Assembly (NCBI GenBank): GCA_016125285.1
Contig: WGMA01000010.1
Coordinates: forward strand, 1 to 64,000
Source of the DNA: Phycisphaera sp.
Lineage (GTDB): Bacteria > Planctomycetota > Phycisphaerae > Phycisphaerales > Zrk34
Reading direction: 5' to 3'
Length of the DNA stretch: 64,000 nt
Shown here: one piece after another, positions 6,689-15,150 of the stretch
How positions within the stretch are numbered: position 1 is the stretch's first letter
Layout: every line of letters begins with the position of its first letter
Position numbers and translations under genes: made by a program
Notes under the pieces: model-generated
What the model saw: only the letters and a program-made list of their open reading frames with translations
Database searches by the model: none
What the model was told of the DNA's origin: nothing

Positions 6689-8014
6689 ATGAGTGACACC
6701 ACACCGACAACCCGGCCGCCGAAGCGCATCGCGCTCGAGCTCGATCCGCGCACGTATCGGCAGGCGGAGTTGTGCGTGCACTGCGGATTGTGTCTGCCGG
6801 CGTGCCCGACCTACACGGAGAACGGCCTCGAGGCCGACTCGCCGCGCGGACGCATCTACCTGATGAAGGCGATGGCGGACGGCCGCATCGAGCCGACCGA
6901 CAAGGTGCTCACGCACCTCGACAAGTGCCTCGACTGCCGGGCGTGCGAGACGGCGTGCCCGAGCGGCGTGGTATATCACGAACTGATCGAGGAGCAGCGA
7001 GCAAGGCAGCACGGGCTGCGCGAGAAGCGGCGCGGCCTGGCCGACCGCATCATCGACTGGATCTGCCTCAACGTGATGACGCGCCCGGCGCGGCTTCGCC
7101 TCGCGGTGCTGCCGCCGCGGCTGCTGCAGAAGATCGGCATGTGGCGGCCAACGATTGCGCTGATGCGCAAGCTGCTCGGCCCGAAGCTCGGCAAGATGCA
7201 GCAGATGTTGCCACAGCGCGGCGGGCTCTGGCCGAAGCCGCTCGACGAACGCTACGACGCAAACCCGCAAGCGACGATCGAGAAAAAGCTGACGGTCGGG
7301 CTGATGGCCGGCTGCGTCGGTTCCGTGCTGTTCGACGACGTGAACCGGCGCACGGTGGAGCTGCTGACGCACCTGGGCTGCGACGTGGCCGTGCCGCGAA
7401 CGCAGGATTGCTGCGGCGCGATCCACCACCACGGCGGCGACCCCGACGGCGCGGCCGAGCGGGCGAAGCACAACATCGAGGCGTTCGGCGACTGCGACAT
7501 CGTCGTCAACAACATCGCCGGGTGCGGCGCGATGCTCAAGGAGTACGACCACCTGCTGCGTGACGATTCGGCCTGGGCCGAGCGGGCGAAAGCGTTCAGC
7601 GCCAAGACGCGCGACATCAGCGAGCTGATCGTCGAGCTCGATCCGCCGTCGCCGCCCCACCGCGTCGAGCTGACGGTGACGTATCACGACGCGTGCCACC
7701 TGGCGCACGGTCAGAAGATCACGAAACAACCACGGCAGCTGCTGTCGATGATCGACGGCCTTCGGGTCGTGCCGCTGCCCGAGGCGGACATGTGCTGCGG
7801 CGCGGCCGGGACTTACAACCTCCAGCAGCCCGAGATGGCCGCGGACCTCGGCGAGCGTAAGGCGAAGCACATCGCCTCGACCGGCGCAACGGTCTGCGTG
7901 ACCGGCAACGTAGGCTGCGCGATGCAGATCCTCAGCGAGTCGCAACGCTGCGGCCTGCCGGTGCAGGTGATGCACCCGGTAGACCTGCTGCACCGGGCGT
8001 ACCTCGGGGCGTGA
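6689..8014 (+). CDS. glcF: Glycolate oxidase iron-sulfur subunit GlcF
   Basis: The protein has 441 residues. Two 4Fe-4S motifs stand at about 29-39 (CVHCGLCLPACP) and 80-91 (CLDCRACETACPSG). Two CCG domains follow, with DCCGAIHHHGG and MCCGAAGTYNLQQP, the cysteine-rich units that bind further Fe-S cofactors in GlcF, LutA and HdrB proteins. Order, spacing and length fit GlcF. It passes electrons from the flavin subunit toward the quinone pool. It is co-directional with glcE 30 bases upstream and is very probably co-transcribed with it. LutA-type lactate utilisation proteins are shorter and lack the N-terminal ferredoxin part, so GlcF is preferred. Confidence 0.9.
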   Translation: MSDTTPTTRPPKRIALELDPRTYRQAELCVHCGLCLPACPTYTENGLEADSPRGRIYLMKAMADGRIEPTDKVLTHLDKCLDCRACETACPSGVVYHELIEEQRARQHGLREKRRGLADRIIDWICLNVMTRPARLRLAVLPPRLLQKIGMWRPTIALMRKLLGPKLGKMQQMLPQRGGLWPKPLDERYDANPQATIEKKLTVGLMAGCVGSVLFDDVNRRTVELLTHLGCDVAVPRTQDCCGAIHHHGGDPDGAAERAKHNIEAFGDCDIVVNNIAGCGAMLKEYDHLLRDDSAWAERAKAFSAKTRDISELIVELDPPSPPHRVELTVTYHDACHLAHGQKITKQPRQLLSMIDGLRVVPLPEADMCCGAAGTYNLQQPEMAADLGERKAKHIASTGATVCVTGNVGCAMQILSESQRCGLPVQVMHPVDLLHRAYLGA

Positions 8015-8059
8015 CCGATCCCGTGAACTCGCCGCGATCTCGTGCGTCTGATCTGGGTG

Positions 8060-8683
8060 ATGACGATGCCGCTGCCATCCAACCTCAACAAGATGCTGCT
8101 GATGACCGTGTTGCTGTGCGTCGGATGCGCCGCTGCGCAGGACGCCCCGAAGGCGACGAAGGACGAGCCCGTAGCGGAGCCTCACAAGATCGTCACGGAT
8201 GAGGACGCCGCATCGGAGCGGCTGCTGCCGTTCTGCATCGTCCTCGCCGATCAGTACCGCGCCGCGCATCGGCTCGACGAATCGATCGCGCTCTACGAGC
8301 AATTGCACGCGGCCCACCCGAACAACTTTGACGTGATCATCGGTCGCGCGAAGACGCTACGCGCACTCGGCCGCACGGCTGACGCGATGGCGGAGTACAA
8401 CAAGGTGATCAACCTGACGCGAGCGCCCTACACCGAAGCATATTGGCGGGCGTGGCTGTGCCGTCTGGAACTCGTCGACAAGCAGTGTGACGAACTGGCA
8501 AAGACCGACCCGCACGCGGCGTGCCGCAAGGGCAAGACTGACATTTACCTAGCCGTTCGTCGCCTCGAACTCGCAGAACTCGACAAACCGTTACCCAAAG
8601 ACGTCTCGGCCGGGCTTTGGCGTCTGAAGGTGAAGTACCGAGACTGCGACCCGGGACCGGAACCCGCCAAATCCAGACCGTGA
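8060..8683 (+). CDS. TPR-containing lipoprotein, function unknown
   Basis: The start MTMPLPSNLNKMLLMTVLLC runs into VGCAAAQ, giving a lipobox LCVGC, so the mature protein is probably lipid-anchored. The rest carries TPR-like repeats, such as RLDESIALYEQLHAAHPNNF followed by the next helix pair with RALGRTADAMAEYNKVI. The length is about 207 residues. Candidate starts are GTG 8042, ATG 8060 and ATG 8066. It follows glcF by about 45 bases, so it could be read through from that operon. The family role is scaffolding; no partner is evident. Confidence 0.65.
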   Translation: MTMPLPSNLNKMLLMTVLLCVGCAAAQDAPKATKDEPVAEPHKIVTDEDAASERLLPFCIVLADQYRAAHRLDESIALYEQLHAAHPNNFDVIIGRAKTLRALGRTADAMAEYNKVINLTRAPYTEAYWRAWLCRLELVDKQCDELAKTDPHAACRKGKTDIYLAVRRLELAELDKPLPKDVSAGLWRLKVKYRDCDPGPEPAKSRP

Positions 8684-8796
8684 CCTGTTTGCGAATGCCG
8701 CACCCCACCGATATGCCCCGGCTGGCTGTTCATTTCACTTATGCCGGGTTAGCTGTGATACTGATATGAACTTCGATTCCGCCGAGGATCGCGAAT

Positions 8797-10101
8797 ATGC
8801 GAAGAACTCTCCCCGTGTCGCTCGACGCCATGGATCACCGCGGTACGGTGTGGGTCGTCGTGCTGCTGACGCTGGCCGTCACATGGCAAGGCTGGGCCGA
8901 CCGACCGACCGCAGCCACCGCGGCGTGGTCGCAGTTTCTCGGGCCGCACCGCAACGGCACCTCGGACGAGACCGGCCTGCTGAACAGGTGGCCGGCCGAT
9001 GGTCCCAAAGAAGTCTGGCGTGTCGTCGGCGGCGTTGGCATGTCCGGAATGGTGATCAGCCGGGGACAACTCGTCACGATGGTGCAGGACGAAGACAAGC
9101 AGTACGTCATCGCGCTCGACGCGCTGACCGGACAACAGCGATGGAGGACGGGCGTTGCTCCGGCTTATCACAACTCGATGGGTGATGGGCCCCGCGGCAC
9201 GCCCGCGATTGTCGACGATCACGTGTTTGCATACAGCGGCGAGGGCGTCCTGACCGCGCTAAAGTTCGCCACCGGCGAGGTCGTCTGGCGACACGACACG
9301 GTCAAGGAGTTGGGCGGCAAGGCGGCGGACTACGGCATGGCGTGCTCACCGCTCGTGGTCGGCAAGCTGGTGATCGTGACGCCGGGCGCGCCCGACGCGA
9401 CCGTCGCGGCTTATGACCGCGTCACCGGCGAGCTGACATGGAAGAGCGGCACGGGCTCCGCGGGCTACTCCTCGCCGGCGCTGCTGAACGTCGGCGGACG
9501 CGAGCAGGTGGTCGCGTTCACCGGTCACGGCGTGATGGGACTCGATCCGCAGACCGGTACGTCGCTCTGGCGGTACCCCTACAAGACCAACTACGACTGC
9601 AACATCGCCACACCGATCGCGATCGGGGATCGGGTGTTCATCTCCGCGGGCGAGGATCACGGCTGTGTCCTGCTATCGCTTACACCCGCCGGTGACACGT
9701 TCGACGCGACGGAGGTGTGGCAATCGCAGGGCAAGACCAGCGTGATGCGCAACGGCTGGCCGACGTCGATCCTCTCGGAAGGACGGCTTTACGGGCTGGA
9801 CAACGTCGGGGCCTCGACCGCGTTGACCCACCTGAACTGTGTCGACGCCGCGACCGGCAAGCTGCTGTGGCAGCAGAAGCGTTTCGGCAACGGCAACCTG
9901 ATCGCCGCCGATGGAAAGCTCATACTGACCACCATGAAGGGCGAACTGGTCCTCGCCCGCATGTCACCCGATGGATATGACGAGATCGGTCGCGCCACGG
10001 TCGTCGGCAAGACGCGTCAGGCCGCGGCCCTTTCGAGCGGCCGTGTCTACCTGCGCGACGATCGCGAGATCGTCTGCATCGATCTGCGTGAGTCGCCGTG
10101 A
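8797..10101 (+). CDS. Secreted PQQ-like (BamB-type) beta-propeller protein
   Basis: A membrane or signal segment (VWVVVLLTLAVTWQGWA, about residues 18-34) precedes WSQFLGPHRNGTSDETGLL, the usual opening of planctomycete PQQ-binding-like proteins. Propeller blades recur with the Trp-docking pattern: YVIALDALTGQQRWRTG, ALKFATGEVVWRHD, AAYDRVTGELTWKSG, MGLDPQTGTSLWRYP, NCVDAATGKLLWQQK. The length is 434. Acidic residues for a real quinoprotein dehydrogenase are not evident, so a structural or binding role is more likely than PQQ enzymology. It stands alone and converges on the cupin gene. Confidence 0.8.
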   Translation: MRRTLPVSLDAMDHRGTVWVVVLLTLAVTWQGWADRPTAATAAWSQFLGPHRNGTSDETGLLNRWPADGPKEVWRVVGGVGMSGMVISRGQLVTMVQDEDKQYVIALDALTGQQRWRTGVAPAYHNSMGDGPRGTPAIVDDHVFAYSGEGVLTALKFATGEVVWRHDTVKELGGKAADYGMACSPLVVGKLVIVTPGAPDATVAAYDRVTGELTWKSGTGSAGYSSPALLNVGGREQVVAFTGHGVMGLDPQTGTSLWRYPYKTNYDCNIATPIAIGDRVFISAGEDHGCVLLSLTPAGDTFDATEVWQSQGKTSVMRNGWPTSILSEGRLYGLDNVGASTALTHLNCVDAATGKLLWQQKRFGNGNLIAADGKLILTTMKGELVLARMSPDGYDEIGRATVVGKTRQAAALSSGRVYLRDDREIVCIDLRESP

Positions 10102-10121
10102 CAGGCGCGGCGTAGACCCGA

Positions 10122-10490
10122 TCACGTGCCCGGTGCGTCGTTCGGCGGGATGTAGCGGTTGAACAACTCCGCGTAGTCTTCGCGCACGGGGCTGAACACG
10201 TCGAGGATCAGCGCGGGGCCGTCGACGGCGATGGCCTTGTGCGGGACGTTCGGCGGAATCAGGAACATCGAGCCGGACTCGACCGTGCGCGTCTCGGCGC
10301 CAATCGTCAGCTTGAGACGGCCGCGCAGCAGCATGCCGCCCTGCTCGTGCGGGTGATGATGCAGCGGGACGACGGCGCCCTCGTCCATCTCCAGGTACGA
10401 CAGCATCAGGTTCTGACCGTACGGCGTGCGCAGCCGGCAGCCGGGCGCGACTTCGATCGGCTCGTACTGGTCAATGTCGATGAATGGCAT
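10122..10490 (-). CDS. Cupin-domain protein
   Basis: The protein has 122 residues and one cupin barrel. Motif 1 is VVPLHHHPHEQGGMLLRG, supplying His, His and Glu/Gln ligands; motif 2 is SGSMFLIPPNVPHKAIAVDG, with the last His. This is a complete metal-binding set. Small cupins of this kind act as dioxygenases, isomerases or sensors, so the substrate cannot be named. It lies just downstream of the small lipoprotein gene on the same strand (gap 13 bases), which may place it at the end of that operon. Confidence 0.8.
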   Translation of the reverse strand: MPFIDIDQYEPIEVAPGCRLRTPYGQNLMLSYLEMDEGAVVPLHHHPHEQGGMLLRGRLKLTIGAETRTVESGSMFLIPPNVPHKAIAVDGPALILDVFSPVREDYAELFNRYIPPNDAPGT

Positions 10491-10503
10491 AACGGTGACG
10501 CCG

Positions 10504-10908
10504 CTACTTGGTGGCCGCGGCGCGTTCGGCGATCGGCTGGTGCTTGAAGCGCAGCGCGAGCAGCGTTTCCTTGATCGTGCCGCCGCCGAGGTCGGGGTAG
10601 CGCTGCTCGAGGTCGCGGATCGACTCGTAGATGTCGACCGAGTACTTCGCGGCGATGTCCGGCTTGGTGTTGCGGATCATCTCATACGAGTGGTCCGCCG
10701 TGCGGAGCTGGTCACGCTTGAGCTCCCACCACGTGTCCGAGCCCGGCTCGAATCGCGGATCGATCTTCGAGAACGGATCCTTGTACGGCTTGGGCTTCGG
10801 CGAAGTGTTGCAGCCGGTGATCGGCACGAGCGCGAACATCGCGAGCGCGAGCAGCAGCGCAGCGATTCGCGGAAGCGGGCGTGAGATCGAACGAATCGGA
10901 CGCGTCAT
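10504..10908 (-). CDS. Small lipoprotein, function unknown
   Basis: The start MTRPIRSISRPLPRIAALLL leads through a hydrophobic stretch to the lipobox PITGC (Cys near residue 33). The mature part is polar and partly helical (DTWWELKRDQLRTADHSYEM). Total length is 134. The start is placed at ATG 10908 because GACGGAGTGA just upstream overlaps the stop codon of the thioredoxin-fold gene, which suggests coupled translation. I recognise no family. It may help its operon partner at the membrane. Confidence 0.65.
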   Translation of the reverse strand: MTRPIRSISRPLPRIAALLLALAMFALVPITGCNTSPKPKPYKDPFSKIDPRFEPGSDTWWELKRDQLRTADHSYEMIRNTKPDIAAKYSVDIYESIRDLEQRYPDLGGGTIKETLLALRFKHQPIAERAAATK

Positions 10909-10915
10909 GCCAAGG

Positions 10916-12067
10916 TCACTCCGTCTTGAGCTTCGAAAAGTAGGTCCGCCCGATGTGCTCGACGATCGCGCGTCGAACCTCAAGCGCCTCGAACCGGCCG
11001 GTGTGTCGGTAGACGATCTTACCACCGGGCGCCACGAGGATGGTGTGCGGCAGCGGGCCTTCCCACTTCGGATCGAGCGCTTCGACGAGCTTGTACACGT
11101 TGCCGCCGTTGAACAGGTAGTTCGTCGTCGACGCGTGCTGCTCGTTGAGGAACTTCTTCGCCTGCTCGATCTGCTCGGGCTTGTCGGCGGAGATCGTGAC
11201 GATCTCGATGGGCCGCTTGCGGTACATGCGGTGCATCTCGACGAGGTCGGGCATCTCCGCGACGCACGGGCCGCACCACGTCGCCCACACGTTGATCAGG
11301 CAGTACTTGTCGGTGTCGTTGGCGACGAGCTTCTTCACCCCGGCCTCGTCGAGCGTGTTCAGCTCGGCGGTCTCCGTGTTCCACTTCGCCAGCGACTCGG
11401 CGGCGTGCGCGCGCTTGTCGGACCACTTCACCGAGCAGCCGAACACCTTCGTCTTCGCGGCCGGCGGGTCCTTGCCGGCGAGCAGCGCGTCGAGCGCCGC
11501 ACGCGTGTCCCGCGACGTGATCTGCGACGGGTCGTCGCTGTCGTCGATGCGCCCGTTGAAGCGCAGCTTGCGGTCGGCGTCGAAGATCATCACGTGCGGC
11601 GTGGCCTTCGCGCCGTACCGTGCGGGCATCTCCTGCTGATCGCCCGCGTAGAGGTACGGAAACTTGAACCCGTGTTCCTTGGCACGCAGCTTCATGTCCT
11701 CGAGCGAGTCGCCGAGGTCCGTGTAGCCCAGCTCGTCGAGCCGCACGGCCTCGGCGTCGTTCGGCGACACGGCGACGATCGCCACACCCTTGTCCGCGTA
11801 GTCCTTGTGCAGCGCGATGATACGCTGCTCGTACGCCTGCGCGGTCGGGCAGTGGTCGCACGTGAAGATCACCGCCAGCAGCTTCGCGTCCTTGAACGAC
11901 GCGAGGCTGTAGCGTTTGCCGTCGACGCCGGGCAGGTCGAAGTTCGGCGCCGCGTCACCGATGCCGATCGGCGTCACGTCCGTCGGTTGGGCGAGCAACG
12001 TCGCGCTAAGGACGAGCGTCGTCAGCACCGAGGTCAGCGCCGCGCGCCTATTGAACGTGTGTGCCAT
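10916..12067 (-). CDS. Exported protein with two fused thioredoxin-fold domains (peroxiredoxin-like + TlpA-like)
   Basis: A signal peptide (NRRAALTSVLTTLVLSATLL) is followed by an AhpC/redoxin domain at about 30-215, with APNFDLPGVDGKRYSLASF and FTCDHCPTAQAY. This gives a C70-x-x-C73 pair rather than a lone peroxidatic Cys. GCSVKW near 210 is the usual end of this type. A second domain at about 240-380 carries LINVWATWCGPCVAEMPDL, a TlpA/ResA-type active site at C265-C268, and LPHTILVAPGGKIVYRHTG with the cis-Pro region. The double layout suggests electrons pass from one domain to the other, or two periplasmic thiol functions in one chain. An upstream frame extension to 12145 is only the 7-bp repeat. 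It is followed by the small lipoprotein gene. Confidence 0.8.
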   Translation of the reverse strand: MAHTFNRRAALTSVLTTLVLSATLLAQPTDVTPIGIGDAAPNFDLPGVDGKRYSLASFKDAKLLAVIFTCDHCPTAQAYEQRIIALHKDYADKGVAIVAVSPNDAEAVRLDELGYTDLGDSLEDMKLRAKEHGFKFPYLYAGDQQEMPARYGAKATPHVMIFDADRKLRFNGRIDDSDDPSQITSRDTRAALDALLAGKDPPAAKTKVFGCSVKWSDKRAHAAESLAKWNTETAELNTLDEAGVKKLVANDTDKYCLINVWATWCGPCVAEMPDLVEMHRMYRKRPIEIVTISADKPEQIEQAKKFLNEQHASTTNYLFNGGNVYKLVEALDPKWEGPLPHTILVAPGGKIVYRHTGRFEALEVRRAIVEHIGRTYFSKLKTE

Positions 12068-12075
12068 GCGGGATC

Positions 12076-12117
12076 TCGGATTTCGGATTGCGGATTGCGG
12101 ATTGCGGATTGCGGATT
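12076..12117. repeat. Tandem repeat of a 7-bp unit (CGGATTG)
   Basis: Five or six copies of CGGATTG/CGGATTT stand head to tail between the thioredoxin-fold gene and the DUF1080 gene. The same unit recurs at 63960-63992. Copies are nearly exact, so the array is probably young or kept in step by slippage. Confidence 0.75.
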
Positions 12118-12154
12118 CGCCCCAATCCCTAACCTCGACGCCCAAGCCCCTGCC

Positions 12155-12808
12155 TTACGGCAGCGGCTTGACGCGGATGTTGCGGTAGTAGACCAGCGAC
12201 TTGGGGTCGTGGGCCTGCAGGGCGAACGTGCCGTGGCTGAGCTTGCGGCCGGGCATCGTCTTGTTGGGCAGGCTGCCGTCGGCCGGCTCGGTGTACTCGG
12301 CCGTGGTTTTGCCGTTGATCTTGATCGTGATCGTCTTGCCCTGGACCTTGATGTAGTAGTCAAACCACTCGTTGTCCTTAGCGGGCGCGTTGTCCATCAC
12401 GTCCTGCACGGCGTAGAGCCCGCCGGTCTTCTTGCGGTCGGTGTGCGTGTTGTTGACCTGCGCCTCGTAGCCCTTGGCCGGCCAGCCGCCGTCCTGGTAC
12501 TCGGTGTGGAAGTAGATGCCGGAGTTGGAGCCGGGCGTGGTCTTGACCTCAGCCTTGAACTCGAAATTGGTGAAGTCGTGGTTGCCGACGGAGCCGTCGT
12601 AGAACAGGTGGCTGCGCGGGCCGCCGATCAACAGCAGGCCGTCCTCGACGCGGCACGAGTCCTTGTTCTCCGAGGCCTTCCAGCCGTCGAGCGACTTGCC
12701 GTCGAACAGGCTGACGAAGCCGGCCTCGTCGTCCGCGGCGTGTCCGACACCGGCGAACATCAGGCCCAGAGCAAACATCACAACAGCGGCGATACAGATG
12801 CGGTGCAT
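12155..12808 (-). CDS. Secreted DUF1080 (3-keto-disaccharide hydrolase/LamG-like) protein
   Basis: This 217-residue protein has a signal peptide to about residue 24 (VGHA/AD). The body begins FVSLFDGKSLDGWKASENKD, the signature of DUF1080, and continues with NFEFKAEVKTTPGSNSGIYF, KGYEAQVNNTH and HGTFALQAHDPKSLVYYRNI, all landmarks of the concanavalin-like fold. DUF1080 proteins are strongly expanded in planctomycetes; some hydrolyse 3-keto-glycosides and many are uncharacterised. Length is that of a single-domain member. Likely exported and acting on carbohydrate. Confidence 0.9.
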   Translation of the reverse strand: MHRICIAAVVMFALGLMFAGVGHAADDEAGFVSLFDGKSLDGWKASENKDSCRVEDGLLLIGGPRSHLFYDGSVGNHDFTNFEFKAEVKTTPGSNSGIYFHTEYQDGGWPAKGYEAQVNNTHTDRKKTGGLYAVQDVMDNAPAKDNEWFDYYIKVQGKTITIKINGKTTAEYTEPADGSLPNKTMPGRKLSHGTFALQAHDPKSLVYYRNIRVKPLP

Positions 12809-12928
12809 TTACGTGCCTCCATCGGGGATAGCGTGGGGGTGAAATCGAACGCGGGTATTATACGGCGCAACCCGCGGAATTGTGCGGCGGCCGGAGCCGG
12901 ACATTTTCGCGCGATTTCGGGCCGACGA

Positions 12929-13675
12929 TCACCACGGCCACAGCTGATGCGCGGTGAGGACGATGAGGATGTCGTAGATGGCGTGGGACGCGGCGACGAT
13001 GCCGAAGCCGCGCAGGACGTAGATCACGGCGAGGTAGCCGCCGGCGATGAAGCAGAACCAGAACCGCTTGGTGAGCATGAACTGGATGATGCTGTAGTCG
13101 CCGCCGGGGTGGTGGTAGAGGCCGAACAGCAGCGCGGACACGAAGATGGCCGCGAACGCTCCGCGGCGTTCGTTGACCTTCATCAGGTCGACGAACACGA
13201 AGTGCGCCACGGCGATCGTGATCAGGCGGAAGACCATCTCCTCGTAGACACCCGCGCCGACGCTGAACACCATCTCGGATTGCCACGAGTAGCCCATCGC
13301 GCGCGGCTGGCCCATCGCCATGAGCACGAGGACGAACATCGGCATCGCCATCACCGCCGATTCCATCGCCATCACGCCGTACAGCGCGGGCTGGAACCGC
13401 CAGCGGTCGCCGCGCACCGCGTGCCACACGACCAGCACCGCGATCACCGCCAGGCCCGGCAGGTAGTAGCCCGCCGCGCCGAACCACTCGAGGAAGTCAC
13501 GCAGGAACGACCGGGCGGAGACCTGAAGCCCCGTCTCCGGCACGGCGACCATCAGAGCGCCGATCTCGTAGGCGATCACCAGCGGCAGCAGGAACACCAG
13601 CACCTGCAGCGGCTGCTGCGAGCGCTGCATGTAGTGGTCGGGAGGCAGCGGAATGGTGTCGGCGTGTCGGGACAT
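12929..13675 (-). CDS. CPBP-family intramembrane metalloprotease
   Basis: The protein has 248 residues and about six to seven membrane helices. The Abi/CAAX catalytic set is present: E145-E146-x-x-x-R in GVYEEMVFRLITIA, a second motif with His188-His189 in FGLYHHPGGDY, and a third with His231 in ASHAIYDILIV. Members cleave prenylated or other membrane substrates, or serve in bacteriocin self-immunity. No peptide or bacteriocin gene is seen next to it, so the substrate is unknown. The YdjY gene lies 70 bases upstream on the same strand. Confidence 0.85.
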   Translation of the reverse strand: MSRHADTIPLPPDHYMQRSQQPLQVLVFLLPLVIAYEIGALMVAVPETGLQVSARSFLRDFLEWFGAAGYYLPGLAVIAVLVVWHAVRGDRWRFQPALYGVMAMESAVMAMPMFVLVLMAMGQPRAMGYSWQSEMVFSVGAGVYEEMVFRLITIAVAHFVFVDLMKVNERRGAFAAIFVSALLFGLYHHPGGDYSIIQFMLTKRFWFCFIAGGYLAVIYVLRGFGIVAASHAIYDILIVLTAHQLWPW

Positions 13676-13744
13676 CCGTGTCGTCTACTCGAGCGGTGTG
13701 GTGCGAACCTCTTCCTTGAGGTCGGCAAAATCGGGTCCGGCGCA

Positions 13745-14548
13745 TCACTTTTGGCCGGCGGGTTCCTTCGGTTTGATCGGCTGGCCGGCCAGCGTCTCGC
13801 CCTCCTTCGCGGGGCGGATACGCAGCTTGATCGGCGTGCCGAGCTTCGGCAGCGCCTCGGTGTTCGCCTCCCACTTCAGCGCGTCGTTGTTCTTCGACGC
13901 GGCCTTCGGCATCGCCAGCATCTCGTCCTCGAACGAGACCAGCGACACCACGTCACCGGTCGCGTCGGCCGCGTAGTACGGGTCGCCCTTCTTCGGCTTG
14001 ACGACGATCGATCCCGCGAAGACGAACACGCTGCCGGACATCGGCGTCTTGGTGTCGATGTGCCGGGCGCACTCGCCGATCGGCTTCTCGATCGTCTTGC
14101 CATCCTGCTCGTAGACGATGCTGAGGTGGACCTTGTCGCCGGTGGCGTCGCGGCTGTGCGGGTTGCCCTCGTCGTCGACGTGCCAGTCGCTGGGCTGCCC
14201 GGACTTCAGGCCGATCATCAGCATCGCGATATGCACGTTCTGCGGGCGGGCCTTGATCGTGCACACCGCCTCGTGCTCCTTGCCGGCCAGGACGGTGGCG
14301 AACAGCTCGAGCTGCCCCTCCGTGAGGCAGATCGTGCCGTCGACGTCGATGACCTTGTTGGCCATGTCGACGTGCACCCACGGCAGGTTCGGCGCCGCGG
14401 GCTTGGCGGAGGCGTCGCCTTCCGCGGCCTTCGGCTCGGACGCGGCGGGCCTATCGGCGTCGGCCGCGGCGTAGGTCGCGCACGGAGCGACACACGCCAG
14501 CGTCATCGCCGCACACATCAGGCATGTCCAGAACTCGCGTCGCGTCAC
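13745..14548 (-). CDS. Exported YdjY-domain protein
   Basis: The start is GTG at 14548, with GAAGGAG seven bases upstream; the frame extends to 14590 without a good site. The N-terminus TRREFWTCLMCAAMTLACVA contains an RR and a hydrophobic stretch, so export is expected. The body has the YdjY pattern common in planctomycetes: HVDMANKVIDVDGTICLTEG, LELFATVLAGKEHEAVCTIK, ARPQNVHIAMLMIGLKSGQP. Length is 267. The function of YdjY domains is not known; they occur beside redox and Fe-S proteins in some genomes. Confidence 0.7.
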   Translation of the reverse strand: MTRREFWTCLMCAAMTLACVAPCATYAAADADRPAASEPKAAEGDASAKPAAPNLPWVHVDMANKVIDVDGTICLTEGQLELFATVLAGKEHEAVCTIKARPQNVHIAMLMIGLKSGQPSDWHVDDEGNPHSRDATGDKVHLSIVYEQDGKTIEKPIGECARHIDTKTPMSGSVFVFAGSIVVKPKKGDPYYAADATGDVVSLVSFEDEMLAMPKAASKNNDALKWEANTEALPKLGTPIKLRIRPAKEGETLAGQPIKPKEPAGQK

Positions 14549-14643
14549 GTCCACACTCCTTCGCGTTGCAGCTGTGAGGCATTCTACCACGGTGCGATGC
14601 GGGCGGGAAAAAATGTGGCGCGAGTCGTTGTATAATCAACCGC

Positions 14644-15108
14644 ATGCCCAAGCCTCAACCCGAACCGATTCCTCCGGACCAGGTGCTGGCGCACGCGCTG
14701 GCGGTGGTGAAGCACGATCGTTTCCCGATGCTCGCGTCGATGGACGGCGACCAGCCGCGCGTCCGCCCGATCTCGCCCCTGCGCACCGACGGGTTCAACG
14801 TGTATTTCGCGTCGCTGCGGGCGTATCACAAGACCGGCGAGCTGGCGCAGAACCCGAAGGTCGAGCTGGCGTATATGGACGATCGGCACGACCAGGTGCG
14901 GATCACCGGCGACGCGGAGATGGTGACCGATCCGGAGGTGCGTCAGAGCATCTGGGACGACAGCCCGCTCCTGCGACAGTACCTCGGCGACGTGCACAAC
15001 CCGCAGTTCCTGCTGTATAAGGTCACGCCGACGGACGTGCGCTACATGCAGGAATGGGCGCTGGAGTATTACGACGTGCCTTTCGAGGACGCCGCGTCGT
15101 CGGACTGA
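14644..15108 (+). CDS. Pyridoxamine 5'-phosphate oxidase-like flavin-binding protein
   Basis: The 154-residue sequence has the split-barrel pattern of the PNPOx-like family: HDRFPMLASMDGDQPRVRPI, NVYFASLRAYHKTGELAQNP, KVELAYMDDRHDQVRITGDA, and a C-terminal strand with KVTPTDVRYMQEW. Such proteins bind FMN or F420 and many are of unknown substrate. It lacks the length and pyridoxal-binding tail of true PdxH. It diverges from the YdjY gene and is followed 40 bases on by a TPR gene. Confidence 0.75.
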   Translation: MPKPQPEPIPPDQVLAHALAVVKHDRFPMLASMDGDQPRVRPISPLRTDGFNVYFASLRAYHKTGELAQNPKVELAYMDDRHDQVRITGDAEMVTDPEVRQSIWDDSPLLRQYLGDVHNPQFLLYKVTPTDVRYMQEWALEYYDVPFEDAASSD

Positions 15109-15150
15109 CCGCGACGCCCTCTACCCGCTCCCCCCACTGACGAATCCGCC

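Noticed and set aside
6215-8317. A 700-codon open frame on the minus strand
   Set aside because: It is antisense to glcE and glcF, whose motifs are unmistakable.
12069-12120. CRISPR-like short repeats
   Set aside because: Units are 7 bp, directly adjoining, with no spacers and no cas genes in the window.
10631-14635. A 1334-codon open frame on the plus strand
   Set aside because: It runs antisense through five well-supported minus-strand genes, is Arg/Val/His-rich and repeats no known domain. Such frames arise from GC-rich third positions.
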